Assembly (NCBI GenBank): GCA_944470555.2
Contig: OX104132.1
Coordinates: 6,891,755-6,955,754 of the forward strand
Source of the DNA: Heterobilharzia americana
Lineage: Eukaryota > Platyhelminthes > Trematoda > Strigeidida > Schistosomatidae
Direction: 5' to 3'
DNA length: 64,000 nucleotides
Within the stretch, counting starts at the first letter, position 1, and every line of letters starts with the position of its first letter. A program made the position numbers and the translations under genes. The notes beneath the pieces are model-generated. The model was given only the letters and a program-made list of their open reading frames with translations, was not told the origin of the DNA and did not search any database. This document shows positions 37,977 to 51,863 of this stretch, piece after piece.

Positions 37977-40900
37977 ATACTACCACTACTAGTTACACCG
38001 CTACCACTACCACTACCATTGCCACTACACAAATATTAACACTAACATTAACACTAACACTGACCATGCCACTAACAATCCTACAGATACTACAGCTCCA
38101 GTACCACTACCATTACCACCAATACCTGTACCACTAAGATTAACACTAACTCTAACGATACCTCTACCATTATCAATACCACTTAAGACACCGCTACCGT
38201 TAACACAATCACTTCCTCTATCACTGCCACTACTAGCACTACTAATAGTACTACTACCACTAACACTACAAAGACCACTATCAATATTACCACCACTACT
38301 GCTACTACTAATACTACCACTACTTCTACTATTACCAATACTAATACTACTGCTACTACTGCTGCTAATACTACCATTACTAACAGTACTACTATTACTA
38401 CTACTACAACCACTACTATTACTACTACTACTACCACTACTAATACTAATACTACTTGTAACAGCGCTACCACTACCACTACCAGTACCACCACACTAAA
38501 ATTAACACTAAAAATAACACTAACACTAACACTGACACTAACAGTACTACTCCTGCTACAACTGACAATACCACTACCATTACCACCACTAACTCTACCA
38601 CTAACATTAACACTACAACGAACACTACCACTACCATTACCACTTCCGACACCAGTACCGCTAACACTACCACTACCACTGACTCTAACACTATTTGCAT
38701 TACTACTACTAGTAACACTACCAATGTCACAACCATTATTAGTACTACTACTGCTATTACTAATACTAATACTACTACTACTGCTACTACTACTTCTAGT
38801 AACACCTCTAACACTACCAATACCAGTACCACTACACTAAGATTAACACTAAAAATACCACTACCACTAACAATTTCGCGAAAAATACCTCTGAATATAG
38901 AACTGCCGGTACCAGTACACTACCACCACTACCTCTACCACTAAAATTAACACTACCACTAACACTACCACCACCTTTACCAATTCCGACATCACTACCG
39001 CTTACGCTACCACCACTACTACCACTAACACTGCCATTACTATTACCACTACCACTACCGCTACCACTGCCACTAACAATAACATTAAAATTACCAATAC
39101 CACTAGCAGTAACACTACCATTATTACCACTACTACTACTGCTAATACTACTACTACTATTAATACTACTACTACTACTACCACTACTACTACTACTACT
39201 GCTAGTAACAACGCTACCAATGTCGATACCAGTGCCACTACACTAAAATTAACACTAACAATAACACTGCACTGACACTGCCACTAAGAATACTACTACC
39301 AGTACAACTGCCAGTACCACCACCATTACCACTAGTACCTCTACCACTAACATTAACACTACCACAAAAACTACCACTACCTTTACCAAATCCGACATCA
39401 CTACCGCTAACACTACCACTACAACTACCACTAACACTGTCATTACCACTACCACTAGCAATACCGCTATTACTGCCACTACCAATAACAGTAAAATTAC
39501 AACTACCACTACCATCACCATTACCAATCTTACCACTACTACTAATACTAGTAATACCACTAACACTACCAATACCATTACCACTATTACCACTATAATG
39601 CTACTACTACTCCTACTACTACTACTACTACTACTACTAATACTACTACTACTACTAATACTACTACTACTGCTACTACTACTACTACTGCTAGTAACAA
39701 CGCTACCACTACCACTACCAGTACCACTACACTAAAATTAACACTAACAATAACACTACCACTAACACTGCCACTGACAATATTACTACCACTACAACTG
39801 CCAGTACCACTACCATTACCACCACTACCTCTACCACTAACATTAACGCCACCACTACCACTACCATTACCACTTCCAACATCACTACCGCTAACAAGAC
39901 CACTAAAAATACCACTAACACTGCCATTGGTACTACCACTACCGCTATCGCTGCCACCACAAATGCAGTAAAATACCACTACCACTAACATTAACACTAC
40001 CACTATTAACACTAGAACTGCTACTACTACTACTACTGCTACTTCTACTCATAACACGACTACTACTACTAGTAACACCGCTACCAATATCAATACTAGT
40101 GCCACTACACTAAAGTTAACAGTAACAATGCCGCTACAACTAACACTACCACTAGGAATACTACTAACATTAAAACTGCCGGTGCCACTGACATTACCAC
40201 CACTACCTCTACCACTGACATTAACACTACCACCACAACCACGGCTATCATTGCCACTAACAATAACAGTAAAATTAACGCTTCCACTACCACTAACACT
40301 ATTACAACTCCTACTACTACAACTACCACTAACAATAAAATTACCAACACCACTATTACCACTTCTAATACTAATACTAGTACTACTACTACTGCTACTA
40401 CTATTATTACTACTAATACTAATAATACTATTATTACTAATACTACTAAAATTACTAATGCTACTGATAATACTACTGCTACTACTACTAGTAACACCGC
40501 TTCCAATGCAACTACCAGTACCACTACACTAAATTTGACACTAACAATACCACTAACACTAACACTAACAATACTACTACCACTACAACTGCCAGTACCA
40601 CTATCATTACCACTTACAGTACCACTACCATTAACACTACCACTACCACTTACACTACCACTACCATTACCATTTCCGTCACCACTACCGCTAACACTAC
40701 CACTACAGCTACCACTGCCACTACCACTAACACTGCCATTACCACTACCACTTCCACTACCGCTATCAATGCCAATACCAATAACGGTAAAATTAACACT
40801 AACACTACCCATACCACTAAGACTACCACTACGATTATTACCAGTTTCATTAATAGTATTACCACTACCACTACCAATACCACTACCACTATTACCTCTA

Positions 40901-43900
40901 ATCCTACGACTAGTATTACTATTACTACTACTAATACTACTACTGCTACTGCTACTACTACTACTACTACTACTACTACCACTAGTAATACAGCTAACAA
41001 TACCACTTACGGTACCACTAGGCTAAAATTAACGCCAACAATACCACTAACACTAACACTGACACTGGCATAACCACTAACACTACCAGTACCTCTAACA
41101 ATGCCACTTCCAATAACAGCAAAATTAACACTACCGCGAAAGATACCACTACCACTATTACCATTAATATTGATGATAATAATACCACTACCACTACCAT
41201 TAACACTAAAATTATTACAAATAATATTACTACTACTATGTCTATTAGTAATAGTACTACTCCTAAAAGTAATACTACCACTACTACTACTAATAGTAAT
41301 GCTACTACGACTAATACAACAACAACAACCACTACTACTACTACAACTACTGCTAATACTACTACTAGTGACACCGCTACCAATGCCACTACCAGTACCA
41401 CTACACTAAATTTGACACTTACAATACCACTAACACTAAAACTGACGCTGACAATATTACTACCACTACAACTGCCAGTACCACTACCATTACCACAACC
41501 ACTATCACTACCATTAACATTAACACTACCACTAGCACTACCACTACCATTACCAATTACGACATCACTACCGCTATCAATACCATAATCACTTCCGCTA
41601 ACACTGCCATTACCACTACCACTACCGCTACCAATGAGACTCCAATATTAGTAAAATTATCACTACCACTAACGATAATACCACCATTACCATTATTACC
41701 ACTACTATTAATAATGCTCCCATTACCATCACCTTTAACACTACCACTATTACCAATAATATTACCAATACTATGACTATTACCACTACTACTACTACTA
41801 GTACCACCACTTCTGGTACTACTACTACTGCTACCTCTACTACAACTACTATTGCTACTAACACTACTACTACCACTACTACTATGACTATTACTACTAC
41901 TACTGCTACTTCCAGCACCACTACACTAAAATTAACGCTAACAATACCACCAACATTAACACTAACATTAACAATATTACTACCACTACAACTACCAGTA
42001 CCACTACCGAGACCATCACCACTGCAACTACCAATGTTATTACCATTTGCGACACGAATACCGCTAAACATACCACTAAATCTGACACTACCACTACCAT
42101 TATCACTACCACTAACATTAACATTAACATTACCACTAGCACTGACACTACCACTATCATTACCACTTCCGATACCACTACCGCTAACAATACCAATACA
42201 ACTATCATTACCAATAACACTAACACTGCCATTACCACTGCCACTACCAATACCGCTATCAATGCCGCCAACAATAGCAGAAAAGATACCATTACCACTA
42301 CAACTGCCACTGTTAACACTACTATTAATAATATTAATATTAACACAACGACTACCACCAGGACTAACAACATTACTGCTAAAAATATTAATACTATTAC
42401 TACTAATACTAATACTACCACTAATAATACTACTAGTATTACTAATAATACTACTAAGACTACTAAGACTACCAGTACTAATACCATTATTACTACCACT
42501 AATACTACTAGTAATATCACCGCTACCACTGCCAATACCAGTACAACTACACTAAAATTAACACTAACAATACCACCAACACTAACACTGACACTAACAA
42601 TATTACTACCAATACAACTGCCAGTACCACTACCATTACCACCACCACTACCGCTACCATTAACATTAACACTACTACTAACACTACCACTACCATTACC
42701 ACTTCCGACACCACTACCTCTAAACTACCACTAAAACTACCACCAACACTAACTCTAACACTGATATTACCACCACCACTGCCACTATCGCTATCAATGC
42801 CACTAACAATAACAGAAAAACTAACACTCACATTAGCGATACCATTACCACTACCAATATTATGACTAATAATAATAATACTAACCCTTCCAATACCACT
42901 ATTACCAATACTAAAATATTATTGAAATTCCTGTTATTACTACTACTACTAATACTAATACTATCACTAATGCTGCTACTACTACTACTGATACTAATAC
43001 TATTACTAATACCACGAATACTTCTACGACCACTACTACCACTACTACTACTACTAATTCTACCACTACTACTAATACTACCAATACTAATACTACTAAT
43101 ACTCCTGCTACTACCACTACTACTACTACTCCTACTACTAAAACTACCAATGTTACTACTATTACTACTACTACTACTAGTAATATTATCACTACTACCA
43201 CTACTACCATTATTGCTACTGCCAGTACCACTAATACTACTACTACTAATACTACCACAATTGTTTCTACTACTACTACCACTAATACTACTAATACTAC
43301 CACCATTATTACTACTAATATTGCTACCACCACTACTACTACTATTACCAGTAACACTTCACTAAAATTAACGCTAACAATACCACTAACACTGACATTA
43401 ACAATATTACTGCCACTACAACTGCCAGTGCGACTACCATCACCATCACCATTACCACTGACATTAACATTGACACTAACGCTAACACTAACACTACCAA
43501 TATTATTACCATTTCCGACGCCACTACCGCTAACACTAGCACCACAACTAGCACAACCACTAACATTAACACTGCCATTACCTCTACCACTACCACTACC
43601 GCTAACAATGCCACTGCCAATAACAGTAAAATTAACCTTACAACTACCGACACCTCTACTAATACCAATATTACCACTACTATTAATACTACTACCACTA
43701 TTAAAACCAATACCATTACCACTAATACCACCACTACTTTTACTACTACTACTACTACTACTATTACTACTACTACTACTACCACTACTGCTACTTCCAG
43801 TACCACTACACTTAAATTAACGCTAACAGTACCACTAACATTAACACTGACATTACCAATAGTACTACCACTACAACTGCCAGTACCACTACCATCACCA

Positions 43901-45526
43901 TCACCACTACCACTACCATTAACATTAACACTACCACTAACACTAGCCCTACCAATACTATTACCATTTGCAACACCAATACCGCTAAACATACCACTAA
44001 ATCTAACACTACCACTACCACTAACACTGCAATTACCACTACCAATACCACTTCGGTAGCAATGCTGCTACCAATAACAGTAAAATTAATATTAAAACTA
44101 CCGATACCTCTACCAATGCCACTATTAACACTACTATTAATAATAATACAAATACCACCGCCAATAGTATTACCATTATTACAACCACTCCTCCTCCTAC
44201 TACTACTACTACTACTACTACTACCACTACTAATACTACTACTACTACCAGTACCACTACACTAAAATTAACGCTAACTATACCACTAACACTAACACTG
44301 ACGCTAACAATATTACCGCCACTACAACCGCCAGTTCCACTGCCATTACCACCACCACTACCACTACCTTTGACATAAGCAATAACATTAACACTACCAA
44401 TACCACTATCACTACCACATCCAACACCACTACCGCTAACAATACCACTACAACTACCACTATCACTGACATTACCGCTAATACTGCCACTAGCGCGATC
44501 AATGCCTCTACCAATCACAGGAAAATTAACACTACAACTACCTATACCTGCAACACTACCACTATTTCCACTGCTATTAATACTACTACAAATAACACTA
44601 GGAAAATCATTACCACTATTGCCACTACTACTACTTCTGCTACTAATACCAGTACCATTACACAAAAATTAACGCTAAAAATAACACTGACACTAACAAT
44701 ATTAAAACCACTACAACCGCCAGTACCACTTAAATTACCACCACCAATACCACTAGAATTAACATTAACTCTACCCCTAACACTACCACTAACATTAAAA
44801 TTTCCGATAACGCTACCCCTAACAATACCACTAAATCTACCACTACCACTACCACTAACAATGCCATTAACACTACCACTACCACTAACGCTATGAATGC
44901 CAATACCAATAACAGTAAAATTAACACTGAAACTAACGACACCTCTACCATTACCACCATAACCACTACTACTAATAATACTAGCAATGCCACTGCAAAT
45001 ACCATTACCAATAATACAAATAATACCACTAAAACTACTACTAATACTACCACTACTACAATTACTACTACTACCAGTACCACTACACTAAAAGTAAAAT
45101 TTAAAATACAACTAAGACTAACACTGACACTAACAATATTACTACCACTACAACAGCCAGTACCACTACCATTACCACCACCAACACCACTACCATTAAC
45201 ATAAACACTACCACCAACACTACCACTACCATTACCATTTCCGACACCACTACAGCTAAACTTACCATTACAACTACAAATAAAACTATCAATAACACTG
45301 ACATTACCACTACCGCTACCACTACTGCTATCAATGCCACTAATAATAGCATTAAAATTAACACTAAAAATACCGACACCTCTACCAACACCACTAATAC
45401 CACTACTATTAATACTAATACCACTATGACTACCAATACAATTACCACTGTTACAACAACAACAACTACTACTAATACTACTACTCTTAGTTCTCCTACT
45501 ACTACTACTACTATTAATACTACTAT

Positions 45527-45575
<49 letters not shown>

Positions 45576-46426
45576 TCAACCAGTACCACTACACTAAAAT
45601 TAACACTAACAATACCACTAACACTGACATTAACAATATTTCTACCAATACAGCTGCCAGTATCACTAAAATTACCACCAGCACTACCACTACAATTACC
45701 ATATCCGACACCACTACCGCTAAATATACCACTAAAACTACCACTACCACTAACAATGATATTACCACTACCACTACCACTACCGCCATCAATGCCACTA
45801 CCCATAGCATTAAATTTAACACCAAATCTACCGGCAGCCCTACCATCGTCACTATTACCAATACTACTACTACTACTACCACTACCACTACCATTACCAC
45901 TTCTGATACTATTACTACTAATACTACTACTAATAATAATAATATTACTACTACTGCTACTACTACCACTGCTACTGCTGCTATTATTACCAATAATAGC
46001 AATAACACTACACTAAAATTAATACTGACAATTCCACTAACACTAACACTGACACTAACAATATTACTACCACTAAAACTGCCAGTACCACTACCATTAC
46101 CACCACCACTACCATTAACATTAACACTACCACTAACACAACCACTACCACTACCATTACCACTTACGACACCACTACCCCTAACCATACCACTACATCT
46201 ACCACTACCACTACCATCAATACGGCCATTACCAATAACATTACCACTACCGCTATCAATGCCACTAACAATAACAATAAAATTAACACCAAAACTACCG
46301 GCAGCTCTACCACCACCACTATTACCAATACTATTAATACTACTACCACTGCCACTACCAATACCGTTACCACTGTTACCACTACTAATACTGATACTAT
46401 TACCACTATTACTACTTCTAATATTG

Positions 46427-46457
<31 letters not shown>

Positions 46458-46903
46458 TGATACTTCTACTACTACTACTACTCTTACTATTACTGCTACT
46501 GCTACCAATACCACTACACTAAAATTAACACTAACAATACCACTAACACTAACACTGACACTAACAATATTACTGCCACTACAACTGCCAGTACCACTAC
46601 CATTACCATCACCACTATCACTACCATTAGCGTTACCACTGCCACTAACACTAAGACTACCACTACCATTACAACTTCCGACACCATTGCCGCTAACGCT
46701 ACCACTATAACTACCACTACCATTAACAATAACACTGACATTATCAATACATATACCACCACCGCTATCAACGCCACTACCAATAACATTAAAATAAACA
46801 CTACCACTACCCATACCACTAGCATTTCCACTACGACTATTACCACTGCTATTAATATTACTACCACTACCACTACCAATACCACTAACAGTATTACCAC
46901 TAT

Positions 46904-46944
<41 letters not shown>

Positions 46945-47898
46945 GTACTACTACTACTACTACTACTACTACTATTATTATTACTACCACTACTACCACT
47001 AATATTACTACTACGGCTACCACTACCACTACAACTGTTGACATGAATACTGCTGGTAGTACAACTACAACTACCAATACCACTAACACTGTTAACATTA
47101 CCACTACTAATAATAATACTACTTCTACCAATAATACTAGTATTACTACCACTACTACTTCTTCTACTACTACTGCTACTACTACTAATACTACTGCTAA
47201 TATTACAATTTCTACTACTACTACTACTACTACTACCACTACTACTACGAAAACCACTAACACTATTAACACTACTACTACTACTACTACTGCTACTACT
47301 ACTATTACTACTACTGCCACTACCACTACCACTACCAATACCACCACCACTATTACCATTACCACTACTACTACTACCGCAGCTAATACTACTACTACCA
47401 CTACTACGACTTCCACTACCACTACTACTACTCCCATTGCTACTGATACTACTGCTGCTGCTACTACTACTACTACTGCTACTACTACTACTACTACTAG
47501 TAACACCGCCACCAATACCAGTACCAGTACCACTACAGTAATATTAAAACTAACAATACCACTAACACTAACATTGACACTAACAATATTGCTACCGCTA
47601 CAACCGCCAGTACCACTAAAATTACCACCACCACTACCAATAACATTAACATTAACACCACCACTAACACTAACACTACCATTACCACTTCCGACACCAC
47701 CACTGCTAACACTACCAATACAAATACCTCTACCACTACCAATAACACTGCCATTACCACTACCACTAACACCACCGCTATCAATGCCACTAACAATAAC
47801 ATTAAAATAAACACTACCACTACCCATACCACTAGCATATCTGCTACGACTATTACCACTGCTATTACCACTACCACTACCAAAACCACTACCACTAT

Positions 47899-47939
<41 letters not shown>

Positions 47940-48415
47940 GTACTTCTACTACTAGTAACACCGCTACCACTACCACTACCTGTACCACTACTCTAATATT
48001 AAAACTAACAATACCACTAACACTAACACTGACACTAATTAGACTACTACCACTACCACTGCCAGTACCACTAAAACTACCACCACCACTACCACTACAA
48101 TTAACACTTACACCACCACTAACACTACCACTACCATTACCACATCCGACACGACTATCGCTAATAATACCACTGCATCTACCACCACCCTTACCACTAA
48201 CACTGCCATTGCCACTACCACTACGACTGCCGCCATCACTGCCGCTACCAATAACAGTAAAATTACCACTACAACTACCACTATAGCGCTCAATACTACT
48301 ACTACAACTACCAATACCAATACCCGTACCACTACTACTATTCCCACTGTCACTACTACTACTACTACTACTACTGCACTACTGCTACTGCTTCTACTAC
48401 TGCTAGTACTACTCC
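27978..48415 (+). repeat. Degenerate ANY-triplet array, right segment with higher-order units
   Basis: About 20.4 kb of A-N-Y triplets. Up to about 30 kb it continues the longer units of the middle segment (GCTAATAATTCTGCT-like markers at 28173, 29112 and 29975). From 29801 to about 48000 a core like CCACTACACTAAAATTAACAC recurs about 40 times, at intervals of roughly 200-1000 bp and commonly 340-500. Within each unit come the core, an ACAACTGCCAGTACCACTA-like block, a TTCCGACACCACTACCGC-like block, an AATAACAGTAAAATTAAC-like block, a variable (ACT)n stretch, and a GCTAGTAACACCGCTACC-like block before the next core. Long frames here, up to 437 codons, are artefacts of triplet composition. Confidence 0.94.
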
Positions 48416-48552
48416 TGCCTTAAATTTTTATGGACATGGGACTTCAGTAGCACGCCTCCATTCCACTCTGTTTTCTGCTGTCTTTTGAATCTGGCTCCAC
48501 GACTTCCCACAGGCTTTCATCTCCTCCTCACATGATCTCCTCCATGTCACCC

Positions 48553-50054
48553 TCACCTGGAACGCCCAACTCGTCCCTCCCCATTTGGATTCCACTCGAG
48601 GCCTGGCGCCTGGCGCGTGATGTCCCCGAATGGTCTTTCCCAGTGCATGCCGAGTCCATCTCCACTTCCTTCTGCATATTTGTTCAGCGATAGGTTCTTG
48701 GTTGTTTCGTTGCAGGCCAGAGTTCCTTGTTGCTGATTGTTTCTGGTCATCTGATCTTCAGGAACGAGTGAACGTAGGCGGTTGTTGACGAATGACTGTA
48801 GTTTGTTGGAAATGCCTTTCATAACGCGCCAAGTCTCTGAGCCATACAGAAGCACTGATTTGACGTTGGTATTGAATATCCGGATCTTGTTCTTTGTGCT
48901 GAGTGCAGTAGATCGCCACACTGGTTTCGGGTTAATGAACGCCTGTGTTGCTTTTTCGATCCTGGCTTTGACGTCCTCGTCTGTGCCACCTGTAGTTGAA
49001 ACGGTGCTGCCTAGGTAGATTAAAGAGGCTACTTGCTTTAAGTTTCTCCCGTTGATGGTGATTGGAGTTTGTTGTTGTTGGTGGTGGCGTTGGTTGGGTA
49101 TCATCATCACCTCTGTCTTCTCTACATTCACTTGAAGTGCCGTCTTCGCTGCCCTGCCTCGCCTCTTCTGTCAACTTGTTAGTTTTTGCCTGTAGATCTT
49201 CGAGTTTGTGTGACATTAAACATAAGTCATATCGACGGAATCCAAATCTTCCACTGGTGTCTTTTCATCGGTCAAACAGCATATCCCCCTCCTCTCTCTC
49301 CTCACTGTTTGCTGCATGATCCAGTCGACCACAATCGGGAAGATCATGGGTGATAGTAGGCAGCCTTGTTTCAATCCTGTCTTCACTTCAAAAGCATCAC
49401 TGAGCTTTCTATTGTGAATTACTTGGCATGAGGCGTCTACATATAGTTGTTGAATGAGGTTGATAAATATTTGTGGCACTCCATAGTGTTGAAGCAAGTG
49501 CCTGTCAAATTACTTCTCGGTCGATGCTGTCGAAGGCCTTTTCGGAGTTGATGAAGTTGAGGTAGAGAGTTGACTGGCATTCTACACTCTGTTCTGTGAC
49601 GACGTGTAGCGTAGCGCTGCAATTTGACCCGCACATGATTTGTACTTCCTGAATCCAGCCAGCCTGTTCCGGTCGTAATTTTGAATCCAGCGCATCCTTT
49701 AGTCTCCTCAGGATGATTTGGCTCAGTATTTTGCTTGCTTTGTGTGGACGGGAGAGTGATTCCGCGCCCGTTCTTGCAAACACTTAGGTCGCCCTTCTTC
49801 GGGAGTTTGAAGAGGTAGCCCTTCTTCCAATCTGCAGGTACCTTCCCTTCCTTCCAGACCTTCTGCAATAGTGGTGTGAGCGTGTCTGCTGTTGTCTCTG
49901 CGTTTGTTCTCAGTGCTTCTGGTGGGATTCCGTCTGGTCCTGCTACTTCCCCGTATTTCAGCAGCTTTATGGCGCTCAGGACTTGTGCTTTTGTTGGAGA
50001 CCCTGTGTTCACTTGTAGTTCTGTGTCTGCAGGTGGTGGTGGTGGTCGATTCAA
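48553..50054 (-). pseudogene. RTE reverse transcriptase and C-terminal domain (copy 3)
   Basis: Frames 50054-49437, 49783-49505, 49497-49216 and 49131-48553 tile the RT and C-terminal region. They show LPKKGDLSVCKNGRGI, NFINSEKAFDSIDR (motif A, with Phe-Asp-to-Asn-Ser changes), GLKQGCLLSPMIF (motif B), then a damaged motif C: where FADD is expected near 49235 the sequence reads DSVDM, so the catalytic pair is lost. The C-terminal part is fairly intact (GGTDEDVKARIEKATQAF, SVLLYGSETWRVMKG). The enzyme is certainly inactive. Confidence 0.85.
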
Positions 50055-50274
50055 GAACTTTTTGAAGTGGTTAGCCCATTGCTTTTTTCCTTTGTTTCTC
50101 CCATTTGGTGCTAACTAAGTTCCCTTCACTATCTTTCATTGGTTTTGTCTGTGCTGATTTCTTCCCGGATAGTAACCGGATTATTTGATACCATGTTGTC
50201 AGGTCTCTATCTCTCCTACCTGCAGCAGCCTGTTCTGCTTCACTTGCAAGTGTGTCGTGGAAGTGTCCTTTGTC

Positions 50275-50517
50275 TTACCACGCACTCTTCTTCACTTCTT
50301 TATCCAGTGTTTTGTACGTTGTACTAAGTTCTTCTTTTCGTCGTTCATCCTTGCACTGCATTGGCTTATCTTCTGCTTCACCATCCTCCTCTCCCTGCTC
50401 TATCAGCTTCCATGTGTCCGTCGAGATCCATTGCTTATCTTCTTTCTTCTTCCTTCCTAATAGGGTTATGCAGGTTTCTTTCCACATCTCTTTCAAAGAG
50501 TTCCAGTGTTCATACAC
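50275..50517 (-). pseudogene. RTE linker (copy 3)
   Basis: An 80-codon frame carrying EHWNSLKEMWKETC, GRKKKEDKQWIS and EEDGEAEDKPMQCKDE. It aligns with the linker of copy 2 (12330-12632). Confidence 0.75.
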
Positions 50518-50759
50518 ACAGGTTTCTTCAGGGATGTTGCTCGATATCTCCCATTTTTTCCTGATGACTGACTGACGTGAAGATTTCCTTTGTGGTTTCG
50601 TCCTTCAGTTCAGCTTCTGTTCTGGGTGTTGAACTTCAACTGTGGTCTATCACCAACTTCCTTGAAGGCTTTCAACTTGATTTTGAGGATTCCTCGCACT
50701 AGATAGTGTGTGGTCTCAACCACCTACATCTGCTCCCCTTCTTGATCTTGTGTCAAGTA

Positions 50760-51486
50760 GACTGTGTCTCCACTTCTCGAGATTGAGATGAAGTCGATCT
50801 GATTTTCAGTGTAGTGTGTCCATCTGGTGAAGTCGAATCCATGTCGCTTTGTGAATATCCTTGTGTTTATACACACTACCTCCAATCACCAAATCGTTGA
50901 ATGCTCAGAAGTCTGCAAACAGTTCTCCATTCTCGTTCATCCTTTCGGCGAGTGATTCTCAACCCATGATGAGTTCTTTTCCTGTGTTGTCCTCTCCCAG
51001 TTTGACATTCATGTCACCCCACTCATTAGAATTTTGATATCGCCAACTGGAGTCTTGTCCAGTGTTGATTGCAGTTGTCTGTAGAATTCCTTCTTCTTCT
51101 CTTCATCCGCATTATTTGTTGGCGCGTAGCATTGTATGACTGTGACCTTCTGTCCTTTTGAGTTGAACCTTGATGTCATGATCCCGGAGGAGATTGGTTC
51201 CCACTGCATGAGAGACAGCCTTCGATGATCTTGGAGACATCATGATGGCCACTCCAAAACTCAGTGTGTTCGTGGTTGTCGTATAGGTGACCGGAGTAGA
51301 TTATCGACTTTCCAGTTGACAATTTGGAGAGTCCACCCCCATTCCATCTGCTTCGCAAATTCCTAACACTTCAATGTGATACCTTCTCATCTCCTTTGCA
51401 ATCTGGGCAGCCTTGCTAGATTCATACATGGTGCGGACATTCCACGTCCCCACGTTTACTTTCGCTTTCATCGAGGGAAGACACAT
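50760..51486 (-). pseudogene. RTE endonuclease (copy 3), frameshifted
   Basis: It begins MCLPSMKAKVNVGTWNVRTM at 51486, then breaks after ICEADGMG, where the other copy has ESRWNG. It continues in two more frames (51358-51176 and 51209-51009) with SIIYSGHLYDNHEHTE and CYAPTNNADEEKK. The lost Glu context and repeated shifts show that the nuclease is dead. Confidence 0.8.
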
Positions 51487-51718
51487 CGGCCAACTGGCCT
51501 CTCGAATGCTATCACTAACCGGCGTCCTTTTGCCTCTCCGATTCCAGCGAGGAATAAGTTAAATTTTATTTTTTATATTTCGTTTGTGCTTTGAAGTTTC
51601 TTTAGCGGTTAGATTTGTTTTACGGGGTAGGGTTGCTGGTGCTATGCCCAACCTTCTCTCTTTATCCGGGCTTAGGACCGGCTAGTAACTAGTGAATTTG
51701 TTAACCTGGCTAAGTTAA

Positions 51719-51863
51719 CACGATATCTAGTCACGCTATATCACGAATCATGAGTTGTAGGGAGGTGTGAATCTTTGAACTCCAACCCACTGAGTGAATA
51801 TTTACGAGTTTTGCCGCGAAACGTTAGTGTCCCGATTTCGATCTTTGCTTGAATTGTTGCCGC
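51719..51863. other. Short spacer before hammerhead-like motif
   Basis: Sequence between the RTE 5' end and the hammerhead-like block. It may be part of the same small element as that motif. No frames of note. Confidence 0.4.

Larger units (their letters stand above)
48421..51718 (-). mobile_element. RTE-clade non-LTR retrotransposon, degenerate, minus strand (copy 3)
   Basis: Same family as the copy at 11163-14410, in the opposite orientation and about 3.3 kb. The 5' end is at about 51718 (CCAGGTTAAC on the minus strand), with the endonuclease around 51486-50760, RT around 50650-49130 and the C-terminal domain 49131-48553. The 3' end, at about 48421, directly touches the trinucleotide array, whereas the 5' end borders ordinary sequence. 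The terminal CCCAAGGGA and AAT tail of the other copies are replaced by diverged sequence. Many frameshifts are present. Confidence 0.88.

Noticed and set aside
46514..47827. 437-codon Val-rich minus-strand frame resembling membrane segments
   Set aside because: Poly-Val/Leu arises from the complement of the triplet array. The hydrophobicity is a by-product of the repeat.
8206..48415. CRISPR-like or telomeric repeat
   Set aside because: There are no spacer and direct-repeat layout and no TTAGGG/CCCTAA tracts. The context is eukaryotic.
51795..51835. CTGAGTG ... GCGAAACG ... GTGTC resembling another hammerhead
   Set aside because: The core is mutated and the helix II arms do not pair.
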